A stretch of 64,000 nt of DNA from Meandrina meandrites (GCA_963693305.1 OY855915.1:13425840-13489839), one strand, 5' to 3'; positions 10,740-22,629 are shown, counted from the stretch's first letter. The notes: generated from the sequence alone by a model not told the origin. Numbers and translations are program-made.

Positions 10740-11150
10740 CCCTCCATATCTCATTGTCCTATGTATTCATGTGTATTGTAGGTGCTTTGAATATACTACT
10801 ATTGTGTTGGCAGCATCTGGAATTTCCTTTTTGGAATTCAATGCCACCTTTGGGAAGATGAATGACTGGCTCACTTCACATAAAAAAGATGTCACTGAAG
10901 AGCAGAACCCCTTCAAATGACCTGGCAATGGGAATGTAAAATTATAAAATACTGGTTTATACAGGCTGCACAGATAACAGCGAAGATGTATTATATGCAT
11001 GTATTACATACAATACATGCATATACATAATTCGCCAAATTGTCATGATGTCATATATGGTAAAAAATTCATTATCATTCATCATCTGCAAGTCAATATT
11101 GTTAACACTGAATGCTAAAGGTTTTATTTCGGCTGTTGTTATCAAAGTCC
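10740..11150. repeat. Tandem segmental duplication, copy 1 (uninterrupted)
   Basis: About 410 bp, nearly identical to 11,152-11,263 plus 11,703-11,995. It includes an exon-like frame after TTGTAG at about 10,781 (CFEYTTIVLAASGISFLEFN, ending in NPFK-stop at 10,917). The frame is conserved in both copies but unrecognised. Confidence 0.85.
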
Positions 11151-11151
11151 T

Positions 11152-11995
11152 CCATATCTCATTGTCCTATATATTCATGTGTATTGTAGGTGCTTTGAAT
11201 ATACTACTATTGTGTTGGCAGCATCTGGAATTTCCTTTTTGGAATTCAATGCCACCTTTGGGAAATCAGGGTTCGTACAAAAAATCGCAACCATTTTTCC
11301 AGGACTTTTCAAGGACTTTTCAAGGACCAAATTGAATTTTCAAGGACCACCTACTAGGAATGTAATTTCACAGATGGTATATAAATCCACATTCCCAGTC
11401 CAAGCTAGCAGGTTTCTAATAAGGCTTCAAGTGTTTGCTCCATCCCCTTCTCTACATTTTTCAGTTCACTTGCCTTTTCTCTTTATTAGCTGCTTAAACA
11501 CTCGTGTTTTACAGTGTTTGAAGTTGCTTTACACAGGAAAAGAATACCAAAGTCTATACAAAGCACTTTCCTTTTGACGCCACTACGTTTGAAGTTGAAG
11601 AAAATTCAAGGACTTTTCAAGAACTTACACAGAAATTTAAGGACTTTTCAAGGAAAAATGGAATTCAAGGACTTTTCAAGGACTCCCCCTAAAATTCAAG
11701 GAATGAATGACTGGCTCACTTCACATAAAAAAGATGTCACTGAAGAGCAGAACCCCTTCAAATGACCTGGCAATGGGAATGTAAAATTATAGAATACTAG
11801 TTTATACAGGCTGTACATATAAGAGTGAAGATGTATTATATGCATGTATTACATACAATACATGCATATACATAATTCACCAAATTGTCATGATGTCATA
11901 TATGGTCAAAAATTCATTGTCATTCATCATCTGCAAGTCAATATTGTTAACCATGAATGCAAAAGGTTTTTATTTCGGCTGTTGTTGTCAAAGTC
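11152..11995. repeat. Tandem segmental duplication, copy 2 (split by an insertion)
   Basis: Matches copy 1 at 11,152-11,263 and 11,703-11,995 with few differences. The break falls at the phrase CCTTTGGGAA, where copy 1 continues straight into GATGAATGACTGG. A further decayed copy of the 3' part lies at 13,630-13,740, and an inverted one near 34,320-34,400. Confidence 0.85.
11264..11702. mobile_element. Inserted repeat rich in TTCAAGGACTTTTCAAGG
   Basis: About 439 bp present only in copy 2 of the surrounding duplication, so copy 1 serves as the empty site. Both ends carry runs of AAGGACTTTTCAAGGAC, at 11,303-11,350 and 11,608-11,700. It starts near ATCAGGGTTCGTAC and ends near ATTCAAGGAATGA. 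It is probably a non-autonomous DNA element. No ORF of note. Confidence 0.7.
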
Positions 11996-13629
11996 ATTCC
12001 CCTTAAATTATAGAACTAAACATGAGTTTTCAAATTTGCCTATTGGTTGACTATCTTATCTGGTTGGCCTTGTATGTAACATAATTCCTTTAACTTTAAA
12101 GCTTCAAGAAGCCTAATTATTTAAACCGTTTACTTTATGCTGCATGAGAGCAGACGACGAAGAAAGCAAAGCGTGAAATACAACATAAATGTATCGCAAC
12201 AATGTCAAAGAGCACATAGTATAGCAAGTACATGTTTCATGATAAATGGGCACACTTTTGATCTACAATGATCAAATTTGTTCCAAATTCACAATGTTCT
12301 CAAGGCTACAACTATCAACAGAGAAAACACCCAGCCCTACCTTACACTCTTAATAAACAATGCCAAAAACTTGCAAGAAGGTTTTTTCGAGGTCATCTTC
12401 AACCTAGTGTAAATTAAATGCAGAGGACCTCGCAGTTTTGAGTTAAGAACTTTATGACATCACATGCAAACCAAGAATATGATTTTTAGGAAGACCACCT
12501 CTGTTGTTAACATGGCTTTTATATTTAAATAAAGATTGATGATCATGATGATAATGATGAAGATATGCTGGTCACTGTAGAGATTTTGCATTGCCAGGAC
12601 AGTAAAACAGGTTGAAGCGAATCACCAGGCCAAAGGGAGCTGAACATCACATACATTTTGCGTACGGTTAGAGCTGCTTCTGGTGGATTGCACTCAAACC
12701 TAAACAATTTTAACGGGTTCTCAAAAGCCACTTTTTGTACTAATTTGCCACAATTACATAGAAATAAAACTTTCATCAGCTTGCCTTTGTCAAAATGGTG
12801 CAAATGGTTGCAGCATCTACTCTGACTCCAAATTTTTCAAATGGTTCAAAAATTTTTGAAGCAGAAGTCAAAGTGCCACCACACATCTGAAAATTTTGCA
12901 AATCATGAAGTAACACCGTTTACATTCACCTTCTATTTCAATAATGTAGCTGCACTACTACAAAACATCGGGTCAAATGTTAATTTCAAAAATATCATTT
13001 CTACCCAAATTTGTTCACCAGCTACATAACATAATGTATGGTTGTATTTAAGACACATTGCTAGTACTCAACAAATGAGATTGTGAATGATTGTTCACAA
13101 GCATTTTAGGTTTTTGTACTTGCCACCCGGCTTACTGTTTTCATTGTTGCACCGTGTTCTTAACAATTATGTTTGTGCAAATTTGCTTTGGTTTGTAAGG
13201 ATCTCAATTAAAGTCTGTTAAAGCATATTAGTTTGTTTACACAAATGTCATTTCAATTTGCACCATAGATGTATTATATCCATTAATTATATAGCCATGT
13301 CTCACAAAGACTGGGAACTACCAAATTTGTGTATTTGATTGGCTAAAATCGATATTGATCACGGGCTAGATTTTCCCATCTAGAGTGGCATCTAGAAAAA
13401 GCAAAAACGTTGACCTGTTTTTGTAAAAACATAATAAACGAAAACACTAAAAAGCTTGACGCAAAAAAAGATTAAAAGAACCAGCACAACTCGCAAATGT
13501 TTGTTCAGTTAACAGGCACCGAATCACACATCACCTAGAGGTGAATTTGCAAAGAAATTCCAAGGCCAGAACTTAAAAGCACTCTTCACCTTGGTCGTGC
13601 ATACAGACCTCCTGCTTGGTTAGTAAGAG
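11996..13629. other. No gene seen
   Basis: AT-rich sequence with a short (GAT)n-like patch at 12,537-12,565. I found no coding frame, RNA gene or strong repeat on either strand. Confidence 0.4.
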
Positions 13630-13740
13630 CTAAGTATTGCATACAATTCATGCATATACTGTACTTCATTCACCAAATTGTTATGATGCCCATATACGGT
13701 CAAGAGTCATTGCCTGTTTTTATCCATTCATAAAAATATT
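13630..13740. repeat. Third, diverged copy of the 10,990-11,100 repeat
   Basis: Shares TTGCATACAATTCATGCATATAC-like and CACCAAATTGTTATGATG-like phrases with 10,995-11,070 and 11,840-11,910, with several substitutions. Confidence 0.6.
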
Positions 13741-13845
13741 TAAGATCTTTTAAATCTCAACTCAAAACTTTCCTTTTGGAAAAACGTATTTATTCTTAAT
13801 GATTTTTATCTTTATTGCACTTAAGCATTTTATATACAGCTCATT

Positions 13846-14030
13846 TACCATTACCATTGCCATTGCTATTACCATTACCATTTACCATTGCCCTTACCAT
13901 TACCTGTGACATTGCCATTACCACTGTTATTGCTATTACCATTGTCATTGCTATTACCATTACCATTGCCATTACCATTACCATCACCATTGCCCTTACC
14001 ATTACCTGTGACATTGTCATTGCCATCGTC
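13846..14030. repeat. (CCATTA/CCATTG)n hexanucleotide microsatellite
   Basis: About 185 bp of interspersed ATTACC and ATTGCC hexamers, with a repeated CCTTACCATTACCTGTGACA block at about 13,891 and 13,994 that shows internal duplication. All six frames are open only because the repeat lacks stops. Confidence 0.95.
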
Positions 14031-15419
14031 ATTAAAAGTTAATCCAAATAAGGACAACTTTATGGTGTTATTCACCAGAGTTGGTTAGCTCAACTCGAAG
14101 CCAAAATTTCGGTTTCTTTCAAACCATCATCAAGCTAATGACAAAATATAGAAAGCCTGGAGGTTTTTAACGTTACATGTTATTGCATTATTTGCATATC
14201 AACAGTTCATGGTTCCCCTTTAGGCCATAGATAATTAGGGGCTGCCTTCTTTTTTATGTGATAAGTTTCCTTAAATAAAGGTAAATTTCAGTTACTGTCC
14301 CTGTCAATTATGCTGGTATTGTCCCTCACTGTGTTGAGGTAAAATTCTTTGATGTCAATACAATGGCTCTTTGTGTTCAGACAGCACAGGAAATTGCATA
14401 GTGCTAAAAGATGTTGAAAATTGGCGCAAGTATTCAGATGATTAAATATTGTGCTGTCTTTCAACTCTATTCTTTCATCTTTATCTCATAAACTGGAACT
14501 TTCATAATTCAGTGAGGATATTGTCCCGTGTTGGTAAGATTTTAAATTCCAATTACATGTATGAATGACTGCAGTAAACAAGTGGCTGAGATAATTATCT
14601 AACGGATGATTGTGCTTAGTTTTTTTTAATTTGCAAAGCTTAATACAAAATATAAAGGGGCATCCATAATTAAAACAATGTTTGAGACAAAAAAGAGAGA
14701 AAAATATAGTTGTTTTAATCTCAGTCCTGAAAGCAAATTGTACCATGGCCAAATAAGGGCATGACTAAATTAAATTCCATGCACAGTTGAAAGAAACAAT
14801 GAAGGATTGGTTGCCCAAAAAACAGTGACTCTTCCACAAAGAAGAGAATTTCACTTTCAGCATTACTACATTACCATGATTGCCAGACATGTTTTCTACT
14901 GAGGAATCCACGATCAGTCACAAGTCATCTATTCCTTAAAGGACTTAATCATTCGTTCTTTTTTATTGCTGTTGTTGTTTTTGAACTAGATGCTAAAATA
15001 CCATTAATAATGTAATATTGAGAACCTCAAAGGTAATGCCATGGAGGAAAAGGTTAGAGATGCTATGCAGACATGACTTATGAATTATGAATTATAAAAA
15101 GAACCGTAATTAATGCAAGAACAGAAAAAACGAGTAAGATAATACTGAACAGCTCATATTAACAACAAATATTATCACTATGTGACATCTTGAACATATG
15201 TTGCATGTTCTCCTTGTCAGTTCTTTCAAGTTAAGATCACACCAACTGTCAACCACAGTGGAAAATATCTTGAAAACATAAACCTTAACCCAACGTTGCA
15301 GATCACAGTTTTGACAGTCAAGTTTCTTGTCACCAACACCATACTACAGAGCTAATAAATCATGATGTGCCATTAACACTGAAAAAGTTGCTAAGGGACA
15401 ACATGAAACTGAAAATTAT
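14031..15419. other. Non-coding, decayed repeats
   Basis: 14,815-14,900 (ACTCTTCCACAAAGAAGAG, ATTTCACTTT, CAGCATTAC) matches 22,070-22,150 and weakly 18,880-18,950 and 20,290-20,370. 15,225-15,350 weakly matches 19,445-19,560. No gene seen. Confidence 0.45.
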
Positions 15420-16320
15420 AGAAATAGTGAGAACAAACAATACGATTACTAGATTGACACAGAAAAAGTATTGGATTATCAGACTGAAGCCACACAGAAA
15501 CAATTTAGTCTGAATAATATTTCTGTAAGTCTTGTATAATTTACTATATACTTCATAATGTTTTATATATTTATAATCCTACTTGTGTTTTTTTTTTAAA
15601 GAATATTGAAATATTCTTTTATTCTATCGAATTATATTTTTAATTTTATTCAAATATTTTAATTTATAAATATTTATCTTTTTAAATTCTTACTCCATGT
15701 TTCACTATAGTCTTCAATACCTATTTTAGTAAGTGTATGCGCATGGATGAAGCCACGCATAGCCATTTTAACTAATGATGATTAAAATTTTGTATTTATT
15801 TTATATAAAAGAATTCTACTGTTGACACTAATTACACTTATACTTAACACTCCTGAAGAAAGCCAAGACCCCAAAACGTTGAGTAAAGGAAATCCTATTT
15901 GAAGTTGGATTTTCAACAATCTTTTTCAATAATTTCAAGCCTCCATGGTTGCTACAAGTGATCCTCGTATTTGGACTTATAAAAGGATAGCATTGTTTGA
16001 ATGTCAACACCCAAACATTCAAGGATTGACTGTCCATGGCTGCCACTGCCCAGGTGATGGGTTGCGCGCATGCATGAGGTCCTGGCAAGACCATGAGATG
16101 TGTTCTGTGACTTCCCCCAACATTTTTCAATTTTTAGAAACATAAAACGACAGACAATGACAGACAGAAAATAGAAAAACCCGAAGTAAATGGAAGCCAC
16201 TGATGAGGCCTAGGAAGGCAAAAACAGCTGCAATTGTTGCCACCGCATAGGTGATACGGGTTTTTCTTCAAATGTGTGTGGCCCTGACCAGGCTGTGGGA
16301 TGTGTTTTGTTACTTCACTA
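15420..16320. repeat. Diverged dispersed repeat, copy 1 (PLE terminus-like)
   Basis: Shares a common order of phrases with 17,510-18,310 and 29,370-29,880: AGATTGACACAGAAAA, an AT-rich block, a GATTAAAATTTTGTATTTA-like phrase, a CTCCTGAAGA motif, GTGATCCTCGTATTTGG, and GAGGTCCTGGCAAGACC. Divergence is high and indels are common. The hammerhead-like motif at 15,851 suggests it derives from PLE termini. Confidence 0.55.
15851..15884 (+). ncRNA. Degenerate hammerhead-ribozyme-like motif of PLE type
   Basis: CTGAAGA is followed by a short GC helix candidate and then CCAAAACGTTG. A type I hammerhead core needs CUGANGA, stem II, then GAAA. Here the GAAA position reads AAAA, as expected from CpG decay of CGAAAC. 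Known families of Penelope-like elements carry such minimal hammerheads near their termini. This copy is likely inactive. Confidence 0.3.
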
Positions 16321-16924
16321 TTCGTTTTTTGGATAGTTAGAGGAAATACATGTAATAAATAGCTCCATAGATAGATGAATTGATAGATCAAAGGATTCCT
16401 AGATAGGTAACAAGAAGATGGCCATACACTTTCCGAATTAATTATAACTATAACAACATTCTTAATTCTGATTGGTTCTGAGCACGCCCTGTGTCTTGCC
16501 AAATTAGAGCACCCACAGCTGAAGTGTCCAACAACAGTGTCCAATATGAAGGTGTCCAATAACAAAGTTCATTTTCTACAAATGGGCACGCTCTTTATTT
16601 GGTTCCTTATTGTGACTAAAATCTCCTTAACATTCCTAAAACCTCCAGTTGTAAAAATGGCTTATTGTCATAGTGAAGATAACACCACAACATGCTTCGC
16701 TTTGTCTAAATTTTTGCTCAAATATTTTTATACTTATGTTTAATTTAAATACATATTGGACTTTGTGTTGTCCAATTTTCTCTGTAGTCATACTCGTGAT
16801 TAAACAAATTGGACTCCTGCTACACTGGGTCTTCAGGTTTTGTTAATCACTTGTATGATTACAGACCAAATTGCACTCCACTCAGTCCTTTTTCAATTAT
16901 CTATCATTATCGAAAGTCCACTGG
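16321..16924. other. No gene seen
   Basis: AT-rich. Contains a short (GATA)-like patch at 16,360-16,390. No coding frame with recognisable content. Confidence 0.4.
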
Positions 16925-17400
16925 CTTGATTCTCTGTTATCTCTCTTGAGGATGAGTTGGAGCAGGCTGTTGGTGTCAAGTTGTTGCAAGAAGCATACTC
17001 ACTGAAATTGAATTGAGCAGAGAAATCCTTTGCAGTAAACAACACATTCCAAATAGCAGTGTTTTATACATGAGGAAAAGACCATGGTTTTTGTGATTTC
17101 AAATATTTTAGAAGGCATTTAGAAAGGGGACTAGTTGCAAAAATTGTTCACAAGCTTGGGGTAGACAAAAGCATACAGTTTTGACCAGCTTTGTTATAGT
17201 GGCTGAATGTCGGTTCAACTACATAGTCTTGGAGACTAGCAAACTAGAACATTTAAACACACTTATGTTGATCACTTGCCATATATCAATTATGGTGTAT
17301 GTTTCATGTCTGTTTATTATGCTTTTGATATTTTGTTGACTGTCTGGAATCACAAGTATAATGCAAAGACCAATATGTTTGATATAATAGGATCCACACA
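16925..17400. repeat. Diverged repeat, partner of 21,380-21,765
   Basis: Shares GATGAGTTGGAGC, GCTGTTGGTGTCA, TTTGTGATTTCAAATATTTT, ACAAGCTTGGGG, GCATACAGTTTTGACCA and TTGTTGACTGT phrases in the same order as 21,400-21,745. A shorter version recurs at 18,430-18,560, 19,000-19,210 and 30,285-30,500. Confidence 0.7.
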
Positions 17401-17509
17401 AGAGCCAATCAACATGACGCCAATATTTCTGTTAGTCAGAAAAGTATTCTAGCTGTCCAACACTTTCAAAGCCATTGAACATGACACTAACAATCATAGA
17501 AAGTGTGAG

Positions 17510-18310
17510 AACAAATGATAAGATTACTAGATTGAAACAGAAAAGTACTGAATTTTCAGACTAAAGCCGGCCATAAACAATTTAATCTAACCAAGTTTTT
17601 AGTAGTTCTTGTATTAATCTTCTGTTTGTATTTTCTTTCTTTGTTCAATAAAATTTTGTTTTATTGTTATTTTTAATTAGTTTTATTCAATCATTCTTAT
17701 GTTTATTTAATTACTTTTTTTTTCAAATTTGTGCTTCATGCATCACTGTAGTTTTTCAGTCTTGTGTCAGTAACCACATGTGTCTGAATGGTGCCACAGG
17801 CAACCATCTCAACCAATGATCATTGGGATTTTTTATTTAGCTTATATCAAAAAAAATTGAACCGCTGGCACACGTTAAATTTATACTCAACACTCCTGAA
17901 GAAGGGCAAGACCCTGTTACGTTTAGTAAAGGTTAGGGAAGTCCTATTTGGAATTGGATTCATGACAGTTTTACTTTATAATTTGAAGTCTTCACAAACA
18001 CTACAAGTTATCCTCTTATCTGGAGTTATACAAGGATACCATTGTTCAAATACCCAGACCTATTACAGAGGTACAAAGATTTAAGTACATTGAAAGACAG
18101 AAAAACAGATAGAGATAAATAGATAGAAAGAAATGTAAAGCCACCAAGGGTATGTTTACATTACTTTTGGGCCTGATCGCTATGTCATGCTGATGAGACC
18201 TAACAAGGCCATAACAGCTATAAACGGTGGCATATACCCATGTAATAAGTTGTGCGCATGCGTTAGGTCCTGGCCAGGCCGTGAGATGTGTTTTGTGACT
18301 TCTTTTCACA
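17510..18310. repeat. Diverged dispersed repeat, copy 2 (PLE terminus-like)
   Basis: Same phrase order as 15,420-16,320, including ACTCCTGAAGAAGGGCAAGA at about 17,892 and a GTCCTGGCCAGGCC-GTGAGATGTG block at about 18,268. It has no protein-coding content. Confidence 0.55.
17893..17925 (+). ncRNA. Degenerate hammerhead-ribozyme-like motif of PLE type
   Basis: CTGAAGA is followed by a GGGC-AAGA-CCC stem-loop candidate and then TGTTACGTT where an intact ribozyme would have CGAAACGTT. The helix is better than in the copy at 15,851 but the conserved A-run is lost, so cleavage is not expected. Confidence 0.3.
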
Positions 18311-18989
18311 TTTTATTTATGGACAGACAGAAAGGTAGAACAATAGATAGATAAAGAGCCATGTAAGTCATCCTGTTGCTTCAAGGACTGCAATTGCGGA
18401 TAAAATCCTTCAAATTGAAGGTGTCCTGATTGTCAGGGCAGAAAACTGTTGCAAAAATGGACTTTTAGCAGTTGTCTTCTTAAAATTGCTTATGGTGTAT
18501 GTTTTCTTGTCTGTATTATCTTATAGATTTTTATTGATTATCTGGGATCACTAATATCTTGAGAGCTCTTAAAGTGTGAGACAAATTGATTGTCACCAAG
18601 AATACGAATCGATATCCTGCATTTCATATGACAAAAAAAGCAATACCTTTCACATATACCAGCATATATTGTGCTGCACAGGTCCATTTTCTACAAACAA
18701 AATCGTTTCAACAATCGGACAGAATTATTTTGTGGTGTCCACTAAGATGATTGTAGCTTGAATCTTTGAAATGTTTTCTTATAGTTGCATGTGTTGACCC
18801 TTTGTGACAACATGTAATTTAAAAGCAAGTGACTTTTTTTCTTGTTGCCCTCGTACACACTCTTCCTCACAGGAGACCATTTCACTTTGGATGTTACATT
18901 CTTGCCATGATGAACCATTTTGCATCCTGTGGAACCCTGCATCAGACACAAGCCAGCATAACAGATGAACAAAATTTTGCAGAACCACA
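18311..18989. other. Non-coding; short diverged repeat copies
   Basis: 18,480-18,760 resembles 19,135-19,330 (TATGGTGTATGTTTTC, GAGACAAATTGATTGTCACC). No gene seen. Confidence 0.4.
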
Positions 18990-19860
18990 GTGGGAGCGGT
19001 TGTTGTCATCTGGTTACAACAAGCATATGCACTCTAATTGTATTGAGCCGAAAAAAGCCTCAGCAGTAAACATGTCCTGAATTTTTTTAATTTTTATTTT
19101 TAACATGGTTTACTTTCCTCAGTTCCCTTAGTGTAAATCCTTTATGGCATCTGTTTTCATGTGTTTGTTTTGTTGCAAATCTTCTTATTGACTACCAGTG
19201 ACCACAAGTATTCAAATACCTTTTTAAGAGCAAGACAAATTAATTGTCACTGAAGCTGCAATTTGATGTTGCATTTCACGTGTGAAACAAGCTGTGTCAG
19301 CTAATCTCAAGCTGCCGTGGCTGTTTTTCTATAAATTGGACCTGGTAAGCAAAATCTCTCGATTATCTTAAAGAATAACTTGATGGCATTCCCTGATGTG
19401 TTAATAATTTTAAAGTTTGCCAAGTTTGTTTTCTTATCACTTCTTTAAAGTTAAGAACACACCATCAGCTGTCAGCCAGGTAGCAACACTGTTGGAAAGA
19501 TAACACTTCACCTACAGTTGATGACTACAATAAACATCACCAAGTTAGGGCAGGCAAGTTGTAATTGTCAGGAGCCACAACACATTTTCAGCTGTCCTAA
19601 CACTGATGAAGGTGCTTCCCTCTATCCAAAAACTGTTTGATTGTTTGACATGAAGAAAGTTATTGAAATGTTCATGTTTCTAAGGAAACAATAAAAGTAG
19701 AATTAACAAACATTAAAACAATTAAAATCCAACGAAAGAGGAAGATGTGGATTTGGTTTATCCAACTAAGGAACTTTAAATAAAATATTTCCTTATTTAC
19801 ATTAGAAGTCAGTAGAATATAACAACTTTTTGGTGGAAAAGTGAGCTACAAAGTTTATTT
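18990..19860. repeat. Dispersed duplication, partner of 30,280-31,170
   Basis: Long collinear similarity with 30,280-31,170, including AAGTTCCCTTAGTG, GTCAGCCAGGTAGC, ACAATAAACATCA, TTTTCAGCTGTCC and GAAAGTTATTGAAATGTTCAT blocks. Roughly 75-85% similar by eye with small indels. Confidence 0.8.
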
Positions 19861-20970
19861 GGTACCTTCGCAAAGCTAAAGAAGCTGTCTTAATTATCAT
19901 CAACAACAACGTGTATATTTTTTACAATTATTTTAATTCTTTTTGCACTTCTTTTTTTATTGTACACGTATCTTCTTTTTAGTTTGTCTACCAATCAAAT
20001 TTCAGCCTTTTGTTTGTATTGTTTCAAATATTGTAACTGCCTATTTCAATTTTTACTTAGCTTTTTCAGCCCCTGAAGAAGGTAAGTTTTGCCAAACCAA
20101 AATATTGGGCAATAAAATTTTTATTTAACCTTTTTAGCTGTCTGATCAGCCTTGCATCAAGTTTAACGTTTTATTTTAAATTGCTGATCCTGATCTACAC
20201 CAAGATCCGGCTTCTCTTCGCTGCTGTTTGTCCAAGTGATCCTTGCATAATTCCAGTACATTAATGAACAATAGTTTGCTCAGGAGAGCAGTTTACTTTT
20301 AGCATTACTATCTTGCCGTGACGAACCACAACATTTTTTAGTGGGGAACCCTGTATCAATCACAAGCCTGGGTATCAAATTTCTTTTGTTCAAGGAAGAA
20401 ACAAACATGCAAGCTCAGAAATGTCCATAATAAAATTAGTTTCTAATATGATCTATTCAGTATAATATCACTTATTATTTCTTACATCATTGCACTTATT
20501 CCAGTTTTGTTGTATTTGTCTCTTTTGCTAAGCATTTCGTATCTTTTCACTTCATGGGTTTCCTTGGAGGTTCTCAGCATTGTATCATTCATAATAAGTT
20601 ATTCTCTTAACAGACTTCCTCCTGAAGAATAATGTGAAAATTTTCCATTCCCAGAAGTGCAATGCCTTGACAAAATACATTAGTATTCAGCAAACCTATC
20701 CACTTGTCATCCTTTTTGTGCCATACACAAGCTCCAACTAACCCACACACCTACTAGCCGACAAACATGCTGCCATCAGAGGTCAGGTGACTATAAGCAT
20801 CTTTTGCAGCAGTCAGAGTCAAGAACAGATTGGAAACAAATCAGTGTCCACTTTAAAGGAAAAACATAAAAGTGTACGGAATCCATATCATTTACACTGG
20901 ATTAAATTGACTTGATAATTTCCTCTAACAATGAGCTGTGCATATTTTTGTCTCATTTCCAGAATTAAAT
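19861..20970. other. Non-coding; one ribozyme-like motif and repeat fragments
   Basis: Apart from the motif at 20,070-20,106, 20,290-20,370 matches the 14,815/22,070 repeat (CTTTTAGCATTAC). No supported gene. Confidence 0.4.
20070..20106 (+). ncRNA. Degenerate hammerhead-like motif of PLE type (different subfamily)
   Basis: CCCTGAAGAAGG, a GGTAAGTTTTGCC stem-loop candidate, then AAACCAAAATATTGGGCAA. The order CUGAAGA, helix, (G/C)AAA matches a minimal hammerhead with CGAAA mutated to CAAAA. The downstream AATATTGGGCAATAAA differs from the two upstream motifs, so this is a separate family. Confidence 0.3.
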
Positions 20971-21375
20971 TATAGGATAGATTAGGATAGAATGAGATCG
21001 TAAAGGTATAGAATAGTGGAATGGGATAGGATATGATACGAAAGGATACGATGGATGGGATGGGATAGGATAAAATGGAGTAGGATAAGAAAGGATAGGC
21101 TAAGATGGGAAAGGATGGGATGGGATAGGATAGTATAGGATAGGACAGGACAGGATAGGATAGGGTAGGCTAGGCTAGGATAGGCTAGGATAAGATGGGA
21201 TAGGATAGGATAGGATAGGATGGGATGGGATGGGATGGGATGGGATGGGATAGGATGGGATAGGATAGGATAGGATAGGAAAGGATAGGAAAGGAATGGG
21301 ATGGGGTAGGATAGGATAGGATAGGATACGATATGATAGTATATGATAGGATAGGATAAGATAGGATAAGAAAGA
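20971..21375. repeat. (GGATA)n pentanucleotide microsatellite
   Basis: About 400 bp of GGATA with GGATG, GGCTA and GGAAA variants. The 187-codon minus-strand Ser-Tyr-Pro-Ile-Leu frame is an artefact of the repeat. Confidence 0.95.
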
Positions 21376-21379
21376 TGGC

Positions 21380-21765
21380 AGGATTCTCTGTGATCTCCTT
21401 TGATGATGAGTTGGAGCCAGCTGTTGGTGTCACCTTTTGGCACCAAGCATATGCATTGCAATTGTATTAAGGAGAGAAAAGCCTTTTGTGATTTCAAATA
21501 TTTTGGACAGCATTTAGAAAATGAACTAGTAGCAGAAACTGTCACAAGCTTGGGGCAGTCAATAGCATACAGTTTTGACCATATGTGTTAGAATGGCTAA
21601 ATGGTGGTTTAACTGCATAGACTAAGAGACTAGCAAACTACATTAAAGACACTGATGTTTACCAGTTGCCTTCTTTAATATCGTTTACAGTGTAGGTTTC
21701 ATGTCCGCTTTCTTATGTTTCCGATATCTTGTTGACTGTATAGAGTCACAAATATTAAAAATTTG
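21380..21765. repeat. Diverged repeat, partner of 16,925-17,400
   Basis: Collinear with 16,925-17,365. The GTTTTGACCATATGTG, GAGACTAGCAAACTA and TTCATGTCCGCTTT phrases are shared or nearly so. Confidence 0.7.
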
Positions 21766-22229
21766 TTTCTTGTTACCTGGAGTACAAACCAATATTTTTC
21801 ACTTCACAAGAAAAGCAAACTTTTTTTTCACTATACCAAACAAATTGTGCTGTCTCATTAACTGACCATGAACTAAATCTTTTTGATAAGAATTATTATA
21901 TGGCATTCGCTGATGCGTCAATAAATTGACACTTTTAATTCTTATATTTTATATGTATTTGTTAACCACTTGGAACTACATACAGTGTATACTTCAAAAC
22001 AAAATGAATCATGTTAAGTTCCATGCACAGTGACAAGGAACAATCAAGGAGATCTTGCTGTATTAACCACTGACTCTTCCACAAAGAAGAGCATTTCACT
22101 TTAAGCATTACCATGTTGCAATGATTGCCTGCCATTTTCTCTACTGAGTCACAAGCCATCTAATCATTCAAAGACTTAATGATTGCTTTTGTTTGTCACA
22201 TTTGTTTTTGACGAATACGATACCAAATT
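21766..22229. other. Non-coding flank of the BEL/Pao insertion
   Basis: Repeat-derived (22,070-22,150 matches 14,815-14,900). It ends in the AAATT target site of the retrotransposon. Confidence 0.5.
22225..22229. other. Target-site duplication, left copy
   Basis: AAATT, repeated exactly at 29,370-29,374. A 5 bp duplication is usual for BEL/Pao integrases. Confidence 0.9.
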
Positions 22230-22611
22230 TGTTAGGGACAGTTTGCTGTCCCGCGCCCCTCCGTACCCCCCTCGTGTGGGTCACGTGATCTTGAAAACCA
22301 TGTGCTCTTCGCAGTTTGTATGTGCGAAGCGTTTGCGAAAGTTTGGTTGTTTTGATCGCTTTACTTTCGTCTATTTGCCATCGATATTGGATATGAGGCC
22401 GGAAGATGCCCAAAAAAAATGTAAGTCTTCGTTTGTAAGGACATTTGTATTGTTTTCCTTTGTAATTCGGTTTCCTCTGGTTCAAGTCGCAAGCTTTGCA
22501 TTTTGTAATTTTCAGCTGTACCGACTTCGACTTCGACGATTGTGCCGACGTGCGTGTGACAGATTAAACATCTTTCAGTGCCCAAAGTTTGTCTTGTGGC
22601 TTTATTCAACA
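22230..22611 (+). repeat. 5' LTR
   Basis: Starts TGTTAGGGACAG and ends TTTATTCAACA. It contains an ATTAAA polyadenylation-like signal at 22,563 followed by GT-rich sequence near the end, and an internal GTAAGT (22,421) and TTTTCAG (ending 22,515) that could act as a 95-base intron. Confidence 0.97.
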
Positions 22612-22629
22612 TCGAACGTACAGATATTT

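Noticed and set aside
13815..14088. Several overlapping ORFs of Leu/Pro, Met/Ala or Asn/Gly repeats
   Set aside because: All come from the CCATTA/CCATTG hexanucleotide repeat read in different frames.
20982..21545. 187-codon minus-strand ORF rich in Ser-Tyr-Pro-Ile-Leu
   Set aside because: It is the translation of the (GGATA)n microsatellite; open only because the repeat lacks stop codons.
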